Origin: Eurosta solidaginis
Lineage: Eukaryota > Arthropoda > Insecta > Diptera > Tephritidae
Length of the DNA stretch: 64,000 bases
Direction: 5' to 3'
NCBI RefSeq assembly: GCF_040869045.1
Contig: NC_090321.1
Coordinates: 30,067,426-30,131,425, forward strand
Part shown: one piece after another, positions 33,130 to 44,790 of the stretch
Layout of the letters: each line of letters starts with the position of its first letter
Numbering within the stretch: position 1 is the stretch's first letter
Position numbers and translations under genes: made by a program
Notes under the pieces: model-generated
What the model saw: the letters and a program-made list of their open reading frames with translations, nothing else
Databases searched by the model: none
Told to the model about the DNA's origin: nothing

Positions 33130-34880
33130 TGCGCTTATTTTTGTGTCCTATTCAATTAATGTCACATTAATTTACGCTTTATTGCCGAACTTTGTCCGTC
33201 GCAAGTTTTTAAAATATGTATTTCATAAATTCCAACAACATTGAAAATAATTTACCATATATTCTGATGCCTCTTTCACCAACCATTTTTTCTTGCATCC
33301 GATTAAAATATTTCCAATAAATAAATATGCATATAATTGGTCATAAAAATACTTCGCATGAATACTTTTAAATATTCTACGTATCTGCGTAAGATTATTT
33401 TTATATTTTAAAATATTTTTACATATACAATTAAAGATACCATGTGCAAATTATGAAAAAAAGCAAAACAGGAAAACATCCACGCTTTAATTAACGAGCG
33501 TAGAAAATTGGCTTTCATAACAAAAAAAGACTAAAATTTAATGCATATAAAACAGAAACTTACAATGTAGAAATATGTGTGTGTGTGAGTGTAGAAAGAG
33601 CTAAGGGCTGGAACATAATACCCACAAAATTCGTCCAACAAATGATCGTCTCCATAGATCATGGGTCTCTAAAAATTGAAAACATTTACCCTCTTGCATA
33701 CGCAAGGAACGCATTACCCTACTCTCAGGAATTTATTTCTTTTTACGTCGGCGGTAGAGGCGGGAAGAGACATATCGGAAGCACTGGACAGATATTTTCG
33801 GAGATTTGAGTTCGAAGTAGCAAACTAATATATTGCTTGTCTATTGAGAGCAGGCTTAATCTGCCAAATATACCTAAGTTGCATCATCATTTTTCATAGG
33901 CAACACTTTTGAATGAAAGTAACATTGAAAAATTAAAATCTTCTTTTTTCATCTGACGCGTATTTCGACAAATAATCGCATAATTTTTTATCTTTCATAT
34001 TTCATAACAGGCATTGCTAATATGAATTAATTTTTCTCTAATTGCGCTACTTTTCAGCTTTTTATGTACGCTCTCGACAGACGAACGTTCGTCGGTCGTT
34101 TGTATTGTGTGTTGGCCTTTAGACGCATTTTAGATTCCAGCTGTTTTCCGACATTGTTGCCAATTTAAGCGCAAATGTACATGGTGACCTCTTTTATGAA
34201 TATTTTTCGCCACGTTACGCCCACACAATTTCCTAGACGGTCAGTATGTTTAATGCCAAAATATGAATGTTAGTTAGGGTGTCCATTATTTCTAAAGATT
34301 TTTTTCGTTTTGTTGCCAATCGCTCGATTTTGAAGTTTTGTCCAAAAAAAAAAATTTTTATAAAAGAAAATTAATTCAAGTCCATGCGTTCGAATACGAT
34401 CTCAAATAATATTCATTTATATCAGCGGTCGTCACCCCATAAGCGCTTTCACGCAATTGTTTTTGTAAAACGCTTAAGCAAGCGCACCACACATCCCCGC
34501 GCGAACGCATTCTATCCTCTTGCCAACAGCGGAAGATAGTCTGCTGAGCTCATTGGGAACTAAACTGCTATAATTTCGTGTAAAATGACTTTTGAAATAA
34601 TTTTTCTGGGTATATTTTTGGTTCACCTGTACGAAACAATAAAGCTTTGTTTGATTATATAATTGAAGGCATGTAGAAGTATTTTTAAATGAATTCAAGT
34701 AAATAATGTGATACGTTAATCTTGAAAGCTACCCAGTCCGACTGGGTATGTGTACGTGCCAGCGTCATCTATGTTCGCTGAGTGATTGTCGTTATTTTTT
34801 TTTGTGAAATCAAAATGAAGAATAGACATGCATGCATGATTGCTTTGCCGTATTTTTTACACTTCGTTACAAAAACGAGC
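33130..34880. other. Unassigned AT-rich DNA
   Basis: No gene is recognised. A 14 bp perfect palindrome GACGAACGTTCGTC lies at about 34080-34093. The open frames at 33579-33809 and 34474-34698 show no domain. Confidence 0.45.
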
Positions 34881-34886
34881 GTTAGT

Positions 34887-36425
34887 TCTGTCCTATGAAC
34901 CAAATATGCTTTTTCGGAAAGGACGCTTGGAAATATCTGTATCACATCAAATTTTTTAAAAAATAGATTTTTATCAATACTCAGATTTTCCTGAATTTGT
35001 TTTGTTTTTAAATGGTTATCGGTTTTTTTGTAACGGTTTCAGCTCATTAAAAAACCGATTTTTTTTATTAATTCTATTATATTAAAACTAAAAATTGTTA
35101 CAATAAAAATTTCAATGCTTTTAAAGAAACTTAGGCCTTTTATTTTTGCGTTTTAAGCATTTGTGTCAGTATCGCGACAAATAGACCAACAGTATTCGCC
35201 AAGCATATGCGTAATATCTTGTCCTTTCAAGCGCTCTTCAATAGCCGCAATGTCCTGATGGAACCTTTCGCCATGCTCATCACTACAAGCTCCTAAATCA
35301 TAAGGGAAAAAATCTAAATGATTGTGAAGGAAATGATCTTTAGCGACTACTGTTGGTTCTCCATCGCTTAATTTGGGAACATCATCAAAAATCTCCATTG
35401 AAGCCGCTATACGTTCTTCTGGTGAGTACAGAAACGCTGGAATAACCGATTTTATATTAGCGTAACGAATTTTGTTGCTTCGAAAGTATTGGCACCCTTT
35501 AGTTTGAGTAAAAGTTACGCAAAAGTAGCACAGTCCATTGCAGTGCTCCATACGTGGTAGCCAAATTGTTGGTACAGCGTACTTTATTGTTGATCTTCCA
35601 TCAGTAAACTTGCATAAATTTCTATAGCAATAGTCGCACACGAGTTCCGCAGTTCACCAGAAGTAAGGAACATAAGCAGTCTTGAATATTTTCTGAAACG
35701 AATTAACCACTGTTATAACCACTGAATAAGCCACAAACGTAACAAAAGTTATTTCGAGTCAGGCACTGCATTTTTTCCCAGATCAAGTATATTGAAATAC
35801 GTTTTCGCACAACAGAACTTAAAACAATTGTCAAAGTATACCTCTCCTAGTAGCGCAACTGTCAGCTGATCCGAACAAACACACAAACCGCACAGAGTGT
35901 GTTGTACCAAACAATAAATTAAACGAATTTAAATGATGCAGTATTGATTGTGCAATTCAATGTTTCATCTCTCATACCAGTTGTAAGTGTTGTAAAAGTC
36001 ATAAACAGTTTAGTGTTAGAAAGTTACTATTGATAAACTACAAATATATGGAGTAGGATGGGTCGGAAAACAATTTTTTTCGGCACGCTTTAGTAGTTTA
36101 AAAATTTGGAGTTTTCTGAAGTTATGCCGAAAGTGAAAAAAAATTCAGGAAAACCTGAGAATTGATAAAAATCGATCTTTAAAAAATTTGACGTGATACA
36201 GACATTTCCACGAGTCCGCCTGTTGAAATTCAGCTCAACTGGATCACGGAAAAAGGGTTAAAAACCGATCCAAAGTCTTTCACACAGGCAGACAGACGGA
36301 CACTACGAACTTTATACTTTATACATAAAAAAAAACTCTGACGTATACATGAAAGTCGCGATACACGTGTATTTTTATTTTTTCTCCCCTTTCCGAAAAA
36401 GTATATTTGGTTCATAGGACAGAAT
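34887..36425 (-). mobile_element. Internally deleted DNA transposon with long inverted repeats
   Basis: The left arm (34887-35000) begins TCTGTCCTATGAACCAAATA and continues ATCTGTATCACATCAAATTT. The right arm (36141-36425), inverted, carries the same two blocks in the same order but separated by about 175 bp, so the left arm has lost an internal piece. Between the arms lies a minus-strand protein remnant (35153-35641). Outer boundaries and target duplication are not clear. I infer a cut-and-paste-type element because of the long inverted ends with one coding unit between them. Confidence 0.65.
35153..35641 (-). pseudogene. Remnant of a repeat-associated protein with HGERFHQD motif
   Basis: The 162-residue frame has two parts. 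Residues about 1-70 resemble the CYFC/zinc-like N-terminal region (DYCYRNLCKFTDGR, VPTIWLPRMEHCNGLCYFC). Residues about 100-160 contain HLDFFPYDLGACSDEHGERF followed by HQDIAAIEERLKGQ and YCW. Both segments recall one multi-copy protein family that I know from arthropod genomes, in which several hundred residues normally separate them. The middle is therefore deleted here. The biochemical role of that family is unknown to me. Its position between inverted repeats suggests it is transposon-encoded. Confidence 0.6.
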
Positions 36426-36429
36426 GTGT

Positions 36430-37040
36430 GTAATGCGGTGTTATTAGTACGTAAATGCGCAGAACGTAAAGGTGTGGTCACGCTTCCATAAGAAGTTTTT
36501 GGCGATTGCTGATTTATTATTATTCACTTTCTTACTTGAAAACAATTTGAAATAAGAACTAAAAGAAGAAACTTGTCAGACAATTAGCACAGCAGGCTGC
36601 AACAAACCTGAGCACGGGAAAAGCGTAAAAAAATGGCAATGTTCAAAGATGTATAAAAAAAGTCCAATGTCCACAATGACTTGGCTGCATATGTCGCAAA
36701 GATATGAAATTGGGTTGTTTAAAACAAAATAGAAGTAGAAATGAAGAAGAATAGCGGGGTTTAGCAACCGTCGAATGGATCTATAAAACCAGCTATGGAA
36801 GTTGTCTGGACCAATTTATTTTTTCTATTTCAATTTGAAAATGTATTCAAAAAGGAAGAAACATATCATAATAATGATAAGTACAAACAATTTTTGTTTA
36901 AGACTTGAGCTTCCAATGGACTCCTTGACAATGCAAATCAACAGGCCGATAAACAAAGAAATGCTACCCAGATGCTTATTTATTCACCCTAAGAAGCAGC
37001 ATCAAATTAATTTTTACGGTTAGTTATAGCGGTGAAGTTT
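36430..37040. other. Unassigned DNA
   Basis: No recognised gene. The open frame at 36802-37023 runs into the RTE-like relic that follows but its own translation has no motif. Confidence 0.4.
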
Positions 37041-37044
37041 TGGA

Positions 37045-37490
37045 GAAGAATTTAGTCTATTTGGGAACCAGCATTAACAGGAAAAAAATGTCTCCACGAA
37101 CGAAAATCATGCTCTAAAAGTTGCTCATCACAACTGTCTTGATTCATGGCTCAGAATCATGGACAGCGTCGAGAGAAGATGAGATGGCTCTTTGAGAGTT
37201 CGATAGAAAAGTTCTCAAGAAGACTATCAAAGGAGATATAGTAATGAGCTGTATGAGCTTTACGAAAACATGACGAAAGAGCAGCGAATAAAAACCCAAA
37301 GGCTTCGCTGCCTAGGTCATGTTTTGCAAATGGGCGAAGACGCTACACCCCGGTATTCAACTTGAAACCTCAGCTCGGGAGCAGAAGAAGGGGAGACCTC
37401 AACTGAGTTGGGAAAGCCAGGTGGAGGAAGACTTGGCTACGAAACTACCAAAATTGTTTAGACGCTTAAGCCCAGATTAAAGATGATAAT
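37045..37490 (+). pseudogene. 3' end of an RTE/BovB-like reverse transcriptase
   Basis: In scattered frames the plus strand reads VYLGTSI, then LLITTVLIHGSESWTASRED, then EFDRKVLKK, then NELYELYENMTKEQRIKTQR and LRCLGHVLQM, the conserved order in the thumb and C-terminal region of RTE-clade elements. It ends with an arginine/glycine-rich RR-G-PQLSWE-like tail. Several frameshifts and an in-frame TGA are present. There is no upstream catalytic domain. Confidence 0.8.
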
Positions 37491-38190
37491 GATGTATTCT
37501 AGAAATAAAAGTCATGTTTGTTATGATGATGTTAATTTGTGTCCTCCTGTAATACAAACTCTTGTTTTATAAAATAATACACACCCTAATGCAAATGCAT
37601 ACACATAAAGCCTTAAAATATGAGAGTGGGGGCTTTATTGGTATGTATGTTTATACACTTTAATTTGGTGCTTTCAATTTTCAACGCCCAAGTGCACAAT
37701 GTCAACGTCTGCTACGAAGTTTGAGGTCATCCACTCACTCACTACTTACTCATTGCCTCACACCACTTTTCTATTACAAACCAAGAGGTGGTCATGCAAT
37801 GTTCGTACTGCGATGGGCGTCAATTTATGTTGCAATGCTAAATAGCAATATTCAAAACGTTGTTGTTAGTGTTGCACTTGTTGTGTGCTAGACTGTATTT
37901 TCTTTTATTTTTGTTACGCACCATAAATCTTAATTGGCAATTGTACGTTCTTGTCGAGAGTTTTTTTTTTTTGACTTTATTTTATTTTCTTTAAGGGAGT
38001 AACTTTCATGCTCTGGTAGTTCCCGTGTTATCTCTTTAGATATACATATGTGCCACTGCGTTTGTTAATAAAATAGTAAGTGAGATAAGGATGGTTTGTA
38101 TGTGTTTACCCACTTGATAGCGTGTTACTTAAACATGTTTAAAGTTTTCAGGTCCGCTGCTTTGTTGTTTGTTTTTTTAGTAGAAATTAA
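37491..38190. other. Unassigned DNA
   Basis: AT-rich sequence with T-runs and TTGTT-type low complexity; no gene seen. Confidence 0.45.
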
Positions 38191-38197
38191 AAAAAAA

Positions 38198-41100
38198 CAA
38201 GTAAGGAAGGTTAAGTTCGGGTGTAACCGAACATTACATACTCAGTTGAGAGCTGTGGTGACAACATAAGGCAAAATCATCATGTAGGAAAATGAACCTC
38301 GAGTAACCCTGGAATATGTTTGTATGACATGTGTATCAAATGAAAGGCATTAAAGAGTATTTTATGAGGGAGTGGGCCATAGTTCTATAGGTGGATGTCA
38401 TTTAGGGATATCGCCAAAAAGGTGGATCAGGGTTGACTCTAGAATTTGTTTCTTCGATATGGGAATCAAATGAAATGTTTTAATGAGTATTTTAAAAGGG
38501 AGTAATCCTTAGTTCCATAGGTGGACGCCGTTTCGAGATATCTCCATAAAGGTGGACCAGGGGTGACCCTAGAATTTGTTTGTACAATATGGGTATCAAA
38601 CGAAAGGCGTTAATGAGTATTTTAAAAGGGAGTTGGCCTTAGTTCTATAGGTGGACGCCTTTTCGAGGTATCGCAATAAAGGTGGACCAGGGGTGACTAT
38701 AGAATGCGTTTGTACGATGTGGATATCAAATGAAAGGTGTGAATGAGTATTTTAAAAGGGAGTGGGCCTTAGTTTTATAGGTAGATGCCTTTTCGAGATA
38801 TCGCCATAAAGGTGGGCCAGGGGTGACTCTAGAATTTTTTTGTACGATATGCGTATCAAATGAAAGGCATTAAAGAGTATTTTATGAGGGAGTGGGCCAT
38901 AGTTCTATAGGTGGATGTCATTTAGGGATATCGCCAAAAAGGTGGATCAGGGTTGACTCTAGAATTTGTTTCTACGATATGGGAATCAAATGAAAGGTTT
39001 TAATGAGTATTTTAAAAGGGAGTAATCCTTAGTTCCATAGGTGGACGCCGTTTCGAGATATCTCCATAAAGGTGGACCAGGGGTGACCCTAGAATTTGTT
39101 TGTACAATATGGGTATCAAACGAAAGGCGTTAATGAGTATTTTAAAAGGGAGTGGGCCTTAGTTCTATAGGTGGACGCCTTTTCGAGGTATCGCAATAAA
39201 GGTGGACCAGGGGTGACTATAGAATGCGTTTGTACGATGTGGATATCAAATGAAAGGTGTTAATGAGTATTTTTAAAAGGGAGGCCTTCGTTCTATAGGT
39301 GGTCGCCTTTTCGAGATATCGCCATAAAGGTGGACCAGGGGTGACTCTAGAATGCGTTTGTACAATATGGGTATCAAAAGAAAGGTGTGAATGAGTATTT
39401 TAAAAGGGATTGGGCCTTAGTTCTATAGGTGGACGCCTTTTCGAGGTATCGCAATAAAGGTGGACCAGCGGTGACTATAGACTTTGTTTGTACGATGTGG
39501 GTATCAAATGAAAGGTGTTAATGAGTATTTTTAAAAGGGAGGCCTTCGTTCTATAGGTGGTCGCCTTTTCGAGATATCGCCATAAAGGTGGACCAGGGGT
39601 GACTCTAGAATGCGTTTGTACAATATGGGTATCAAAAGAAAGGTGTGAATGAGTATTTTAAAAGGGATTGGGCCTTAGTTCTATAGGTGGACGCCTTTTC
39701 GAGGTATCGCAATAAAGGTGGACCAGCGGTGACTATAGACTTTGTTTGTACGATGTGGGTATCAAACGAAAGGTGTTAATGAGTATTTTAAAAGGGCGTG
39801 GGGCTTAATCCTATAGGTGGACGCCTTTTAGAGATATCGCCATAAAGGTAGTCCAGGGGTGATTCTAGAATGTGTTTGTTCGATATTGGTATCAAATTAA
39901 AGGTATTAATGAGAGTTTGAAAAGGGAGTGGTGGTAGTTGTATAGGTGGTCGCTTTTTCCAGATATCGACCAAAATGTGGACCAAGGTGACCCAGAACAT
40001 CATCTGTTGGATACCGCTAATTTATTTATATATGTAGTACCAGCCAAGATTTTAAGGGTTTTTTATTTCGCCCTGCAGAACTTTTTCATTTTCTTTTACT
40101 TAATATGGTAGTTGTCACAACCATTTTACAAAGTTTTTTCTAAAGTTATATTTCGCGTCAATAAACCAATCCAATTACCATGTTTCATCCCTTTTTTCGT
40201 ATTTGGTATAGATTTATGGCATTTTTTTCATTTTTCGTAATATTCGATAGCGAAAAAGTGGGCGTGGTCATAGTCGGATTTCGTTCATTTTTTATACCAA
40301 GATAAAGTGAGTTCAGGTAAGTACGTGAACTAAGTTCAGTAAAGATATGTCGATTTTTGCTCAAGTTATCGTGTTAACGGCCATGCGGAAGGACAGACGG
40401 ATGACTGTGTATAAAAACTGGGCGTGGCTTCAACCGATTTCGCCCATTTTCACAGAAAACAGTTAGCGTCATAAAATCTATGCCCTACCAAATTTCAAAA
40501 GATTGGTAGATATTTGTTTGACTTATGGCATTAAAAGTATCCTATACAAATTAAATGAAAAAGGGCGGAGCCACGCCCATTTTAAAATTTTCTTTTATTT
40601 TTGTATTTTGTTGCACAATATCATTACTGGAGTTGAATGTTGACATTATTTACTTATATACTGTAAAGATATTAAATTTTTTTGTTAAAATTTTACTTAA
40701 ACAATTTTTTTTTATAGTGGGCGTGGTCCTTCTCCGATTTTGCTAATTTTTATTAAGCGTACATATAGTAATAGTAGTAACGTTCCTGCCAAATTTCATC
40801 ATGATATCTTCAACGACTGCCAAATTACAGCTTGCAAAACGTTTAAATTACCATCTTTTAAAAGTGAGCGGTGCCACGTCCGTTGTCCAAAATTTTACTA
40901 ATTTTCTATTCTGCGTCATAAGTTCAACCCACCTACAAGTTTCATCGCTTTATCTGTCTTTGGTAATGAATTATTGCACTTTTTCGGTTTTTCGAAATTT
41001 TCGATATCGAAAAAGTGGGCGTGGTTATAGTCCGATATCGTTCATTTTAAATAGCGATCTGAGATAGGTGGTCAGGAACCTGCGTACCAAATTTCATCAA

Positions 41101-41298
41101 GATACCTAAAAATTTACTTAAGTTATCGTGTTAACAGGAGGACGGACGGACGGACGGACGGACATGGCTCAATCAAATTTTTTTTCGATCCTGATGATTT
41201 TGATATATGGAAGTCTATATCTATCTCGATTCCTTTATACCTGTACAACCAACCGTTATCCAATCAAAGCAAATATACTCTGTGAGCTCTGCTCAACT
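38198..41298 (-). mobile_element. Helentron-like element lacking its last bases
   Basis: It begins CAAGTAAGGAAGG with an intact GTTCGG/CCGAAC hairpin, then about 13 units of the 130 bp minisatellite (38300-39995), the body with GGGCGTGG boxes, a short GGAC tract near 41141-41163 and the sequence GAGCTCTGCTCAACT. The expected terminal GAGTATA is absent, so the end is clipped by about 7 bp. The array includes a duplicated block: 38340-38700 recurs at about 38860-39220. Confidence 0.85.
38300..39995 (-). repeat. 130 bp minisatellite, about 13 units
   Basis: Higher-order repetition is evident. The unit with GGATGTCATTTAGGGATATC appears at about 38395 and 38915 (520 bp, four units). The two-unit block containing GGAGGCCTTCGTTC at about 39281 recurs at 39539. 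Confidence 0.9.
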
Positions 41299-41363
41299 TT
41301 GCATATCCTTCTCGCCTCAAAAAATAATATACGTTAAGCAAAGATAGATATATATCCTTTATA

Positions 41364-41545
41364 GGCCGCCATGGTATGGTGTTAACATGCGCCGCCTACC
41401 ATAGAGAATGCCCCGAGTTCAAATCCCGGGCAAAGTGATATCACAAATTTAGCAAAAAGTTATTTTCAAATAGTTTTACTAGGTGGGGTCACCCCTCGGC
41501 AGTGGTTTGACAAACACTCCGAGTGTATTTATACCATGAAAGGCT
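41364..41545 (+). mobile_element. tRNA-derived SINE, 3'-truncated
   Basis: The head GCCGCCATGGTATGG and box B GTTCAAATCCC (41417-41427), then the GGGGTCACCCCTCGGCAGTG segment and the ATTTATACCATGAAAGGCTTC segment, match the full SINE on the minus strand at 60841-61200. The 3' half and tail are missing. It lies 66 bp beyond the Helentron-like element. Confidence 0.8.
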
Positions 41546-42350
41546 TCTCATCGGAAATTGATTTGGAGTTGGGAGAGGCAGGTGCAGGAAGACATGTTCT
41601 CTCTTATGCTCCCAATTGACGTCAGTGTAAGCGAATCAGCGATGGCTGACGTGGCTTGTTATGCAACGGCCAATATCGCCTTGGCGGTTCATCGTCAATT
41701 AATAAATGATATATACATAGGAAGTCCGCTGCAAAACACCAAATGTCAGGCGAGTGAACACGGTTCTCAGGGCATCTGCTTTTCTTCAGATTCAAAGTAG
41801 GATGAGAGTGATAGTTGGATTGTTTGGAGAAAAAAAGTTAACTGAAGCCAGAATTACTTAAGCTGCTGAACAATTTAAGATGTAGTGGAAAGGCGATGAA
41901 ATGAACAATTAACGCGGTAACAAAATAACAAAGGCAGAGTCGCGCCATTTTTGAATCAATCACATGCAGTTGACATTATTCCAAATGATTTTGCATTGTG
42001 CTTAGTCGCGATTGTTTAAGGAAATACGTGAACCTAAAGCACCGGTAGCAATGAGATGGGGTGATATGACCTCTCGGACGTGGCATTTTGTTAAACACAC
42101 ATGCACGCACACACAACTACCAATTGATCAAATGACGCAGTCTTTATGCTGGACAACAACGGTATTGAATGGGCTTTTCTGAAATGTTTGTGCAGAATAT
42201 TCGATTGTCCCAAGCTGCTACTGTCATATGCACATGCAAACATAAACCTGCATTTGAGTGTTGCAGTTGTTTTTGGTTTGTTGCTATTGAACTTATTTGA
42301 GTAATGTTTTCGCACGTGTTCTACAAGGGATGTGTTATAGCAATTTTTTC
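41546..42350. other. Unassigned DNA
   Basis: The open frame at 41558-41800 begins IWSWERQVQEDM, faintly like the C-terminal region of RTE-type proteins, but nothing else supports it. Confidence 0.35.
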
Positions 42351-42356
42351 TATTTT

Positions 42357-44427
42357 TATAGTCAGTTGAGCAGAGCTCACAGAGTATATTAACTTTGATT
42401 GGACAACGGTTGGTTGTACAGATATAAAGGAATCGAGATAGATATAGACTTCCATATATCAAAATCATCAGTATCGAAAAAAAAATTCGATTGAGCCATG
42501 TCCGTCCGTCCGTCTGTCCGTTAACACGATAACTTGAGTAAATTTTGAGGTATCTTGATGAAATTTGGCATGTAGGTTCCTGGGCACTCATCTCAGATCG
42601 CTATTTAAAATGAACGATATCGGACAATAACTACGCCCACTTTTTCGATATCGAAAATTTCGAAAAATCGAAAAAGTGCGATAATTCATTACAAAATACG
42701 GATTAAGCGATGAAGCTTGGTAGGTGAGTTGAACTTATGACGCAGAATAGAAAATTAGTAAAATTTTGGACAATGAGCGTGGCACCGCCCACTTTTAAAA
42801 GAAGGTAATTTAGAAGTTTTGCAAGCTGGAATTTGGCAGTCGGTGAAGATATCATAATGAAATTTGGCAGGAACGTTACTCTTATTACTATATGTTTGCT
42901 TGGTAAAAATTAGCAAAATTGGAGAACGACCGCGCCCACTTTTAAAAATTTTTTTTTTTTTTAATTCAAATTTTAAAAGAAAAGTTAATATCTTTACAGT
43001 ATATAAGTAAATTATGTCAACATTCAACTCCAGTAATGATATGATGCAACAAAATACAAAAATAAAAGAAAATTTCAAAATGGGCGTGGCTCCGCCCTTT
43101 CTCATTTAATTTGTCTAGGATACTTTTAATGCCATAAGTCGAACAAAAATTTACCAATCCTTGTGAAATTTGGTAGAGGCTTGGATTCTAGGACGGTAAC
43201 TGTTTTCTGTGAAAAGGGCGAAGCCACGCCCAGTTTTTATACACAGTCGACCGTCTGTCCTTCCGCTCGGCCGTTAACACGATAACTTGAGCAAAAATCG
43301 ATATAACTTTACTAAACTCAGTTGACGTACTTATCTTACTTTGTATTGGTGTAAAAAATGGCCGAAATCCGACTATGACCATGCCCACTTTTTCGATATC
43401 GAAAATTACGAAAAACGAAAAAAATGCCATAATTATATACCAAATACGAAAAAAGGGATGAAACATGGTAATTGTATTGGTCTATTGACGCAAAATATAA
43501 CTTTAGAAAAAAACTTGGTAGAATGGGTGTGACACCTACCATATTAAGTAGAAGAAAATGAAAAAGTTTTGCAGGGCGAAATCAAAAGCCCTTGAAATCT
43601 TGGAAGGAATACTGTTCGTGGTATTACGTATATAAATAAATTAGCGGTACCCGACAGATGATGCTCTGAATCACCCTGGTCCACATTTTGGTTAATATCT
43701 CGAAAACGCCTTCACATATACAACTAAGGGCCACTCCCTTTAAAACCCTCATTAATACCTTTAATTTGATACCCATATCGTACAAACACGTTCTAGAGTC
43801 ACCCCTGGTCCACGTTTATGGCGATATCTCGAAAAGGCGTCCACATATAGAACTAAGGCCCACTCCTTTTTAAAATACTCATTAACACCTTTCATTTGAT
43901 ACCCATATCGTACAAAAAAATTCTAGAGTCACCCCTGGCCCACCTTTATGGCGATATCTCGAAAAGACATCCACCTATAGAACTAAGGCCCACTCCCTTT
44001 TAAAATACTCATTAACACCTTTCATTTGATACCCATATTGTACAAACGCATTCTAGAGTCAACCCTGATCCACTTTTATAACGATATTCCGAAAAGGCGT
44101 CCACCTATAGAACTAAGGCCCACTCCCTTTTAAAATACTCATTAACACCTTTCATTTGATACCCATATCGTACAAACAAATTCTAGAGTCACCCCTGGTC
44201 CATATTTATGGCGATATCTCGAAAGGGCGTCCATCTATAGAACTATGGCCCACTTCCTCTTAAAATACTCTTTAATACCTTCCATTTGATACACATGTCA
44301 TACAAACACTTTCCAGGGTTACCGTAGGTTCTTTTTACAACATGGTGATTTTCCCTTACTTTGTCTCCACAGCTCTCAACTGAGTATATAATGTTCGGTT
44401 ACACCCGAACTTAGCCTTCCTTACTTG
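42357..44427 (+). mobile_element. Helentron-like element with a short array
   Basis: TATAGTCAGTTGAGCAGAGC starts it (one base differs from TATACTC). The GTCY tract is at about 42499-42521, and the body carries boxes near 42636, 42786, 42936, 43090, 43226 and 43384. About five 130 bp units lie at 43680-44320. It has an intact GTTCGG TTACAC CCGAAC hairpin and ends CTTACTTG. The flanks are TTTT on both sides. It is non-coding. Confidence 0.87.
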
Positions 44428-44444
44428 TTTTGTTTGTTTCTGGA

Positions 44445-44690
44445 TGTGTTAACATCTTTGCTCGTGGTGTGGCGGCGTCCTGAATGTAAGCGTAAGGAGA
44501 ACAGTGTAAGCGTAAGGGTAATCTTCATAAGTGGTATGCCAAATTGGTTGTATATTAAAAATGTAAATGCAGGCCAAGTGGGAAGTCTTATTATGCGATG
44601 TGTACGTGATAGAGTTGATATAAACAAAATCAGACAGAAAATCAAGGCAAGGCAAGGAAAGAAAAGGCAATTAGAGGAAAATAAAGGAAA
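44445..44690 (+). repeat. GTAAGTGTAAG dispersed repeat
   Basis: AACATCTTTGCTCG, GGCGTCCTGAATGTAAGCG and GATAGAGTTGATATAAAC blocks match 13322-13590 and 11890-12220. It begins within about 20 bp of the Helentron-like end and passes into CAAGGCAAGG purine-rich DNA. Confidence 0.65.
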
Positions 44691-44790
44691 TGAGAGGAAT
44701 CAAGCCCGAACCCGGAACTTAAACCAAAACGGGAACTGAAACTGGAAACAACCCGAAACAGAACCCGGATTCCAATCCACCTATCAGTAC
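44691..44790 (+). repeat. Purine-rich degenerate GAACCCGGAACT repeat
   Basis: Short repeated GAACCCGGA/GGGAACTGAAACT motifs follow the dispersed repeat. This is low-complexity DNA. Confidence 0.5.

Noticed and set aside
34080..34093. 14 bp palindrome GACGAACGTTCGTC as a regulatory operator
   Set aside because: A single palindrome with no neighbouring gene or repeat; there is nothing to connect it to function.
41558..41800. 80-residue frame starting IWSWERQVQEDM as a gene
   Set aside because: The first residues faintly recall RTE-type C-termini, but there is no further support and the upstream DNA is a SINE fragment.
44425..44739. 104-residue frame with a basic RQKIKARQGKKRQ tail
   Set aside because: It translates the GTAAGTGTAAG dispersed repeat and the purine-rich tract after it; the other copies do not keep the frame.
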